From contig NZ_RWIS01000013.1 of assembly GCF_003944705.1 (NCBI RefSeq), forward strand, positions 1-64,000: DNA of 64,000 bases. The letters run 5' to 3'. Position 1 is the stretch's first letter; every line of letters begins with the position of its first letter. Source of the DNA: Hymenobacter metallilatus (lineage in GTDB: Bacteria; Bacteroidota; Bacteroidia; Cytophagales; Hymenobacteraceae). Below are positions 60,465-64,000 of the stretch, piece by piece. The notes below the pieces were generated by a model. That model was not told the origin of the DNA, did no database searches, and was given only the letters and a program-made list of their open reading frames with translations. The translations under genes were made by a program, and so were the position numbers.

Positions 60465-61772
60465 TTGAACCTAATCGACGAACTGCGCTGGCGGGGCATG
60501 TTTCACGACATGATGCCCGGCACCGAGGAGCACCTGCTGAAGAACACGCCCATCACCGGCTACATCGGCTTCGACCCTACCGCGCCTTCCCTGCACATCG
60601 GCAACCTGGCCACTATTATGTTGCTGGTGCATTTGCAGCGCGCCGGCCACCGGCCCCTGGCCCTGGTGGGCGGCGCCACCGGCATGATTGGCGACCCTTC
60701 GGGCAAATCGGCGGAGCGGAACCTGCTCGATGAGGACGCCCTGCGCCGCAACCAGGCCGGCATTCAGGCCCAGTTGGAGAAGTTCCTGGTGTTCGACGAC
60801 TCACCCACCGGGGCCCGCGTGGTGAACAACTACGACTGGTTCAAGGAGTTTGGCTTCCTGCAGTTTCTGCGCGAAGTGGGCAAACACCTCACCGTCAACT
60901 ACATGATGGCCAAGGACTCGGTGAAGCGCCGCATTGGCGGCAACGAGAACAGTGTCGATTCTGGCGGGGCTGAGGGCATCAGCTATACCGAGTTCAGCTA
61001 CCAGTTGCTGCAGGGCTACGACTTCTTCCACCTCTATAAGGAGTTGGGCTGCACCCTGCAAATGGGCGCCAGTGACCAGTGGGGTAACATCACCACCGGC
61101 ACCGAGCTGATCCGGCGCATGTCGGGCGGCGAGGGCAAGGCCTACGCCCTCACCGGCCAGCTCATCACCAAGTCCGACGGTACCAAGTACGGCAAGAGCG
61201 AAACCGGCACCGTATGGCTGGATAGCTCCATGACGAGCCCGTACCAGTTCTACCAGTTCTTCCTTAACGCCGCCGACGCCGACGTGCCCCGCCTCATCCG
61301 CGTGTTTACGCTGCTGAGCCAGCCGGAAATCGAAGCCCTGGAAGCCGAGCACGCCGCCGCCCCCCACCTGCGGGTGCTGCAGAAAGCCCTGGCCAAAGAC
61401 GTCACCATCCGCGTGCACGGCGAACCAGCCTTCGAAGCTGCCCTGGCCGCCTCGCAGGTGCTGTTTGGCGGCGGCGAGCTAAGCAGCCTCGATGAGGCCA
61501 CGCTGCTGGACGTGTTTGCCGGCGTACCGCACGTGGAGGTTTCCCGCGCCGAGTTGGAAGGCCAGGATGCCCTCACCCTACTGAGCACCGCTGCTGGCAA
61601 CGTCATCTTCTCCAGCAAAGGCGAGGCCCGCAAAATGGTGCAGAACAACGGCGTGAAGCTCAACCGCCAGAAAGTAACCCTCGACCAGAGCGCCACGGCC
61701 GTAGCCGCGCTGCTGGATAAGTACCTGGTAGCCCAGAAGGGCAAGAGCTACTTCCTCATCAAGCTGGTGTAA
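60465..61772 (+). CDS. tyrS: Tyrosine-tRNA ligase
   Basis: TyrS (435 aa) is a class Ic synthetase. HIGH is seen as LHIGNLATI (about residue 45), the second motif as KYGKSETG (about residue 247), and the C-terminal S4-like RNA-binding domain as EARKMVQNNGVKLNRQKV. The start is TTG at 60465, giving MNLIDELRWRGMFHD, which matches the family. The TTG lies at the boundary of the element described at 60285-60467. Confidence 0.96.
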   Translation: MNLIDELRWRGMFHDMMPGTEEHLLKNTPITGYIGFDPTAPSLHIGNLATIMLLVHLQRAGHRPLALVGGATGMIGDPSGKSAERNLLDEDALRRNQAGIQAQLEKFLVFDDSPTGARVVNNYDWFKEFGFLQFLREVGKHLTVNYMMAKDSVKRRIGGNENSVDSGGAEGISYTEFSYQLLQGYDFFHLYKELGCTLQMGASDQWGNITTGTELIRRMSGGEGKAYALTGQLITKSDGTKYGKSETGTVWLDSSMTSPYQFYQFFLNAADADVPRLIRVFTLLSQPEIEALEAEHAAAPHLRVLQKALAKDVTIRVHGEPAFEAALAASQVLFGGGELSSLDEATLLDVFAGVPHVEVSRAELEGQDALTLLSTAAGNVIFSSKGEARKMVQNNGVKLNRQKVTLDQSATAVAALLDKYLVAQKGKSYFLIKLV

Positions 61773-61797
61773 GTCCGGCTTATCTGGCTCATAACAA

Positions 61798-61830
61798 AAA
61801 AGGCCCTGCTGATGATCAGCAGGGCCTTTT
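61798..61830. terminator. tyrS terminator, bidirectional
   Basis: GGCCCTGCTGAT and ATCAGCAGGGCC pair perfectly around one base (a short loop forms by opening the top), flanked by A-rich and T-rich runs. Confidence 0.85.
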
Positions 61831-61869
61831 AGGTGTAAACAGGTTCGCTACGCCGGGCGTAGCGCCCAC

Positions 61870-62136
61870 TTACTTCTTTTTAGCGGGAGCCGCTTTCTTC
61901 GCAGCAGGAGCAGCGGCTTTCTTAGCCGGAGCAGCCTTGGCAGCGGGAGCAGCAGCAGCACCACCGTCGTTTTTCTTGTTCTGTACCTCAGTCCGGATGG
62001 TCTGGGCCATGTTCTTCAGCTCCTGCATGCCTTTACGCACACGGGTACCAGCGGCCGAGTTGCCTTTGTCGTAGAATTTCTCGAAGTCAGCTTCCAGCGA
62101 CATCACGAGGTCCTTCAGTTGGCCAAAATTGCTCAT
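61870..62136 (-). CDS. Histone H1-like DNA-binding protein
   Basis: The 88-aa protein has a helical N-terminal part (about residues 1-55, LKDLVMSLEADFEKFYDKGN) and a Lys/Ala/Pro-rich tail (AAPAKKAAAPAAKKAAPAKK), as in the Hc1/H1-like proteins of chlamydiae and many Bacteroidota. It is expected to bind and compact DNA through the basic tail. The tail is a low-complexity repeat likely to vary in length. Confidence 0.88.
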   Translation of the reverse strand: MSNFGQLKDLVMSLEADFEKFYDKGNSAAGTRVRKGMQELKNMAQTIRTEVQNKKNDGGAAAAPAAKAAPAKKAAAPAAKKAAPAKKK

Positions 62137-62326
62137 TGTTGGGAGGGGTTAGTTGGTGTGGAAAAAGTGTTTAACCGGCCCTAATATACAGGGATTTCAA
62201 ATACAAGCAAGTTGACAAGTTTTTTTCTTAATGGCCTTTTCCAGCCACTAAGGGCCTATTTTACCTCAAAACATCTTCTCCAAAGCCCTCCCTCACGCGA
62301 GACATATATTGAAATAGTCCTAAAAC

Positions 62327-62359
62327 AAAAAGCCAGCTTCCGGAAAGAAGCTGGCTTTT
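62327..62359 (-). terminator. Terminator of the PLP acyltransferase gene
   Basis: AAAGCCAGCTT and AAGCTGGCTTT form a perfect stem with an 8-base loop; on the minus strand T-rich bases follow. Confidence 0.85.
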
Positions 62360-62378
62360 GCACTTAGCGAAGCTAAGA

Positions 62379-63629
62379 CTAGCGTTGCAGGCCCTCGGGC
62401 ACTTCAGCCTTGGAATAAAGTCCTTTGGCCAGCTTCTCCTGTACTGCTTCAAAGGCCTTGATGGTAATGGCCACATCGTCGAGGGTATGCACGGCCGTTG
62501 GAATGATACGCAGCATAATCACTCCCTTGGGTACCACCGGATATACCACAATAGAGCAGAAAATGCCGTGATTCTCACGTAGATCGAAGGTTACCTGCGT
62601 GGCATCCGGGATTTGGCCTTCCAGCAGCACCGGCGTTACGGGCGAAGTAGTGGTGCCGATATTGAAGCCTTTTTCGCGCAGGCCGCTTTGCAGGGCACGT
62701 ACCACCGTCCACAGATTTTCCTTAAGCTCAGGGCGGGTGCGCAGCAGCTCCAACCGCTTCAAAGCGCCCACTACGAGCGGCATGGGCAGGCTTTTGGCGA
62801 AAATCTGGCTGCGCATGTTGTAGCGCAAATATTCAATTACGTTCTCGGGGCCGGCCACGAAGGCACCAATGCTGGCCATGCTCTTCGCAAACGTCGAAAA
62901 ATAAAGGTCAATACCGTCCTGTACGCCCTGTTCTTCGCCCGTTCCGGCACCCGTAGTGCCCATGGTACCGAAGCCGTGGGCATCATCCACGAACAAACGG
63001 AACTGGTATTTCTCCTTCAACGCTACCACCCCGCGCAGGTCGCCCTGGTTACCCGACATGCCGAACACGCCCTCGGTAATGACCAGGATGCCGCCGCCGG
63101 TTTCGTCGATGATGCGCTGGGCGCGCTCCAGTTGCTTCTCCAGGCTCTGCATGTCGTTGTGCACGTACACAAAGCGCTTGCCCGCGTGCAGACGTACGCC
63201 ATCAATAATGCAGGCGTGCGACTCGGCGTCGTACACAATCACATCGTGGCGGCCCACCATGGCGTCGATAATGCTTACTACGCCCTGGTAGCCGAAGTTG
63301 AGCAGCATGCAGTCGGGCTTCATCACAAACTCGGCCAGCTCGTTTTCCAGCTGCTCGTGCAGGTTGGAGTTGCCGCTCATCATGCGGGCACCCATGGGCA
63401 GGGCCATGCCGTACTCGGCCGCGGCGTCGGCGTCGGCCTTGCGCACCTCGGGGTGGTTGGCCAGGCCCAGGTAATTGTTCAGGCTCCAGGTGAGAACCTC
63501 TTTGCCGCGGAAAATCATGCGGGGCTTAATCTCGCCTTCCAGCTTAGGGAAGGTGAAATAGCCGTGCGCGTAGTGTGAATGGCTACCCAGCGGGCCGCGG
63601 TTGGCGGCAATCTTCTCAAATAGATCCAC
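62379..63629 (-). CDS. PLP-dependent alpha-oxoamine synthase (serine palmitoyltransferase-like)
   Basis: The 416-aa protein joins an amino acid with an acyl thioester in the AONS family (KBL, BioF, SPT). SLNNYLGLANHPEV, DAESHACIIDGVRLH, FVDDAHGFGTMG and the PLP-Lys region STFAKSMASIGAF are present. In Bacteroidota, relatives of this size make sphingolipids (serine palmitoyltransferase) or sulfonolipids (cysteate acyltransferase). Choosing between them, or glycine C-acetyltransferase, is not possible from the sequence alone. The start is GTG at 63629. Two exact -7 boxes are upstream. Confidence 0.8.
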   Translation of the reverse strand: MDLFEKIAANRGPLGSHSHYAHGYFTFPKLEGEIKPRMIFRGKEVLTWSLNNYLGLANHPEVRKADADAAAEYGMALPMGARMMSGNSNLHEQLENELAEFVMKPDCMLLNFGYQGVVSIIDAMVGRHDVIVYDAESHACIIDGVRLHAGKRFVYVHNDMQSLEKQLERAQRIIDETGGGILVITEGVFGMSGNQGDLRGVVALKEKYQFRLFVDDAHGFGTMGTTGAGTGEEQGVQDGIDLYFSTFAKSMASIGAFVAGPENVIEYLRYNMRSQIFAKSLPMPLVVGALKRLELLRTRPELKENLWTVVRALQSGLREKGFNIGTTTSPVTPVLLEGQIPDATQVTFDLRENHGIFCSIVVYPVVPKGVIMLRIIPTAVHTLDDVAITIKAFEAVQEKLAKGLYSKAEVPEGLQR

Positions 63630-63699
63630 GAGGGAACAGGTTGAATGTGAAACGAAAACAAGCGGTTATGCTTGGGGGGCATAACGCTCGGGGAATGTA

Positions 63700-63725
63700 C
63701 AAAGTTATGGCAATCCGCAAAGGTA
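63700..63725 (-). promoter_or_regulatory. Two -7 boxes (TAACTTTG, TACCTTTG) upstream of the acyltransferase gene
   Basis: Exact TAnnTTTG matches on the minus strand at 63700-63707 and 63718-63725. Only one may be used. Confidence 0.5.
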
Positions 63726-63808
63726 GCCCGCCGCGGGCAGGCATCCAACCTTATAGGAATTGACCCGGCGCGTTTTCTGGTGCGGCCGGAATGGCGTTTC
63801 TTTGCTCG

Positions 63809-63899
63809 TAGTTGTTAGTTTTTCGTTGTCAGTTGTCAGGTCGATACCCACCCTAGATACTGGCAGTACTAACAACCAGCAACTGACAACCGACAACTA
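63809..63899. repeat. Inverted-repeat element upstream of accC
   Basis: TAGTTGTTAGTTTTTCGTTG on the left is mirrored by ACTGACAACCGACAACTA on the right. It ends 4 bases before the accC ATG and uses the TTGTCAGTTG words of the his elements. Confidence 0.85.
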
Positions 63900-63903
63900 T
63901 AGC

Positions 63904-64000
63904 ATGAAGAAAATCACCAAGCTGCTGGTCGCCAACCGCGGCGAAATTGCCCTGCGCGTGCTGCGCTCCGCCCGGGAAATGGGCCTGCAAACCGTGGCCA
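63904..64000 (+). CDS. accC: Biotin carboxylase, N-terminal part (cut by window edge)
   Basis: The first 32 residues MKKITKLLVANRGEIALRVL followed by RSAREMGLQTVA match the start of biotin carboxylases. The gene continues beyond the window. It could be the acetyl-CoA carboxylase subunit or a propionyl-type acyl-CoA carboxylase subunit; the N-terminus does not tell them apart. Confidence 0.85.
   Translation, partial: MKKITKLLVANRGEIALRVLRSAREMGLQTVA

Larger units (their letters stand above)
60285..60467. repeat. Inverted-repeat element between holA and tyrS, carrying both start codons
   Basis: CAAGGGTGAAGTTGTGAAAT on the left is mirrored on the right by CACAACTTCACAACTTCACC and CTTG. Read outward, each arm ends CACAACTTCACCC-TTGA, where TTG is the start codon of holA or tyrS. 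The central part holds promoters pointing both ways. Confidence 0.85.

Overview
The window looks like chromosomal DNA of a high-GC Bacteroidota, most likely Hymenobacter or a close relative in the Cytophagales. This placement is an inference from gene content and style. The evidence is exact TAnnTTTG promoter boxes, type IX secretion C-terminal domains on a subtilase (29642-31348) and a sugar dehydrogenase (48430-52131), a TonB receptor with a carboxypeptidase-like N-terminal domain, two RES/Xre toxin-antitoxin pairs, a histone H1-like protein and a prokaryotic HU-CCDC81/SPOR protein. I see no rRNA, tRNA or CRISPR array.

Layout. 1-10200: an IS1-type transposase tail, an L,D-transpeptidase, RES/Xre pair 1, an HD phosphohydrolase, a small lipoprotein, gyrA and a TPR protein, then a visibly AT-rich stretch (about 7.9-9.0 kb) leading to an unrecognised 351-aa gene closed by a 27-bp perfect terminator stem. 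10200-16000: envelope genes (ArnT-like glycosyltransferase, GDPD, UDP-sugar epimerase, double LAB_N membrane protein, GT2). 16079-24332: a complete eight-gene histidine operon on the minus strand (hisG-D-C-B-H-A-F-IE), preceded by a previously unlisted 41-codon leader ORF with the run HHHHHGHH and its own promoter box. 24529-37683: DUF2911 protein, TonB receptor with rpe, subtilase, lipoproteins, mnmA, a TrpF-like protein lacking the catalytic Cys, trmB and folC. 37807-46663: tonB, exbD, exbB, a SPOR protein, a beta-barrel and a 1079-aa TPR protein, all on the minus strand. 46859-59149: a lipoprotein, a repeat-containing sugar dehydrogenase, a tightly packed Xre-RES-secreted protein-SNF2 helicase run, an azoreductase and a chain of three overlapping mini-genes. 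59208-64000: holA and tyrS (divergent), a histone-like gene, a serine-palmitoyltransferase-like enzyme and the start of accC.

The most unusual feature is structural. About 20 intergenic inverted-repeat elements, in several unrelated sequence families, occupy gaps between genes, often running nearly from one stop codon to the next start codon. All seven gaps of the his operon contain one. Together with the His-rich leader, the his locus appears to have leader control at the front and a hairpin between every pair of cistrons. In the holA/tyrS divergent gap the element arms form matching 5' leaders that end in the TTG start codons of both genes.
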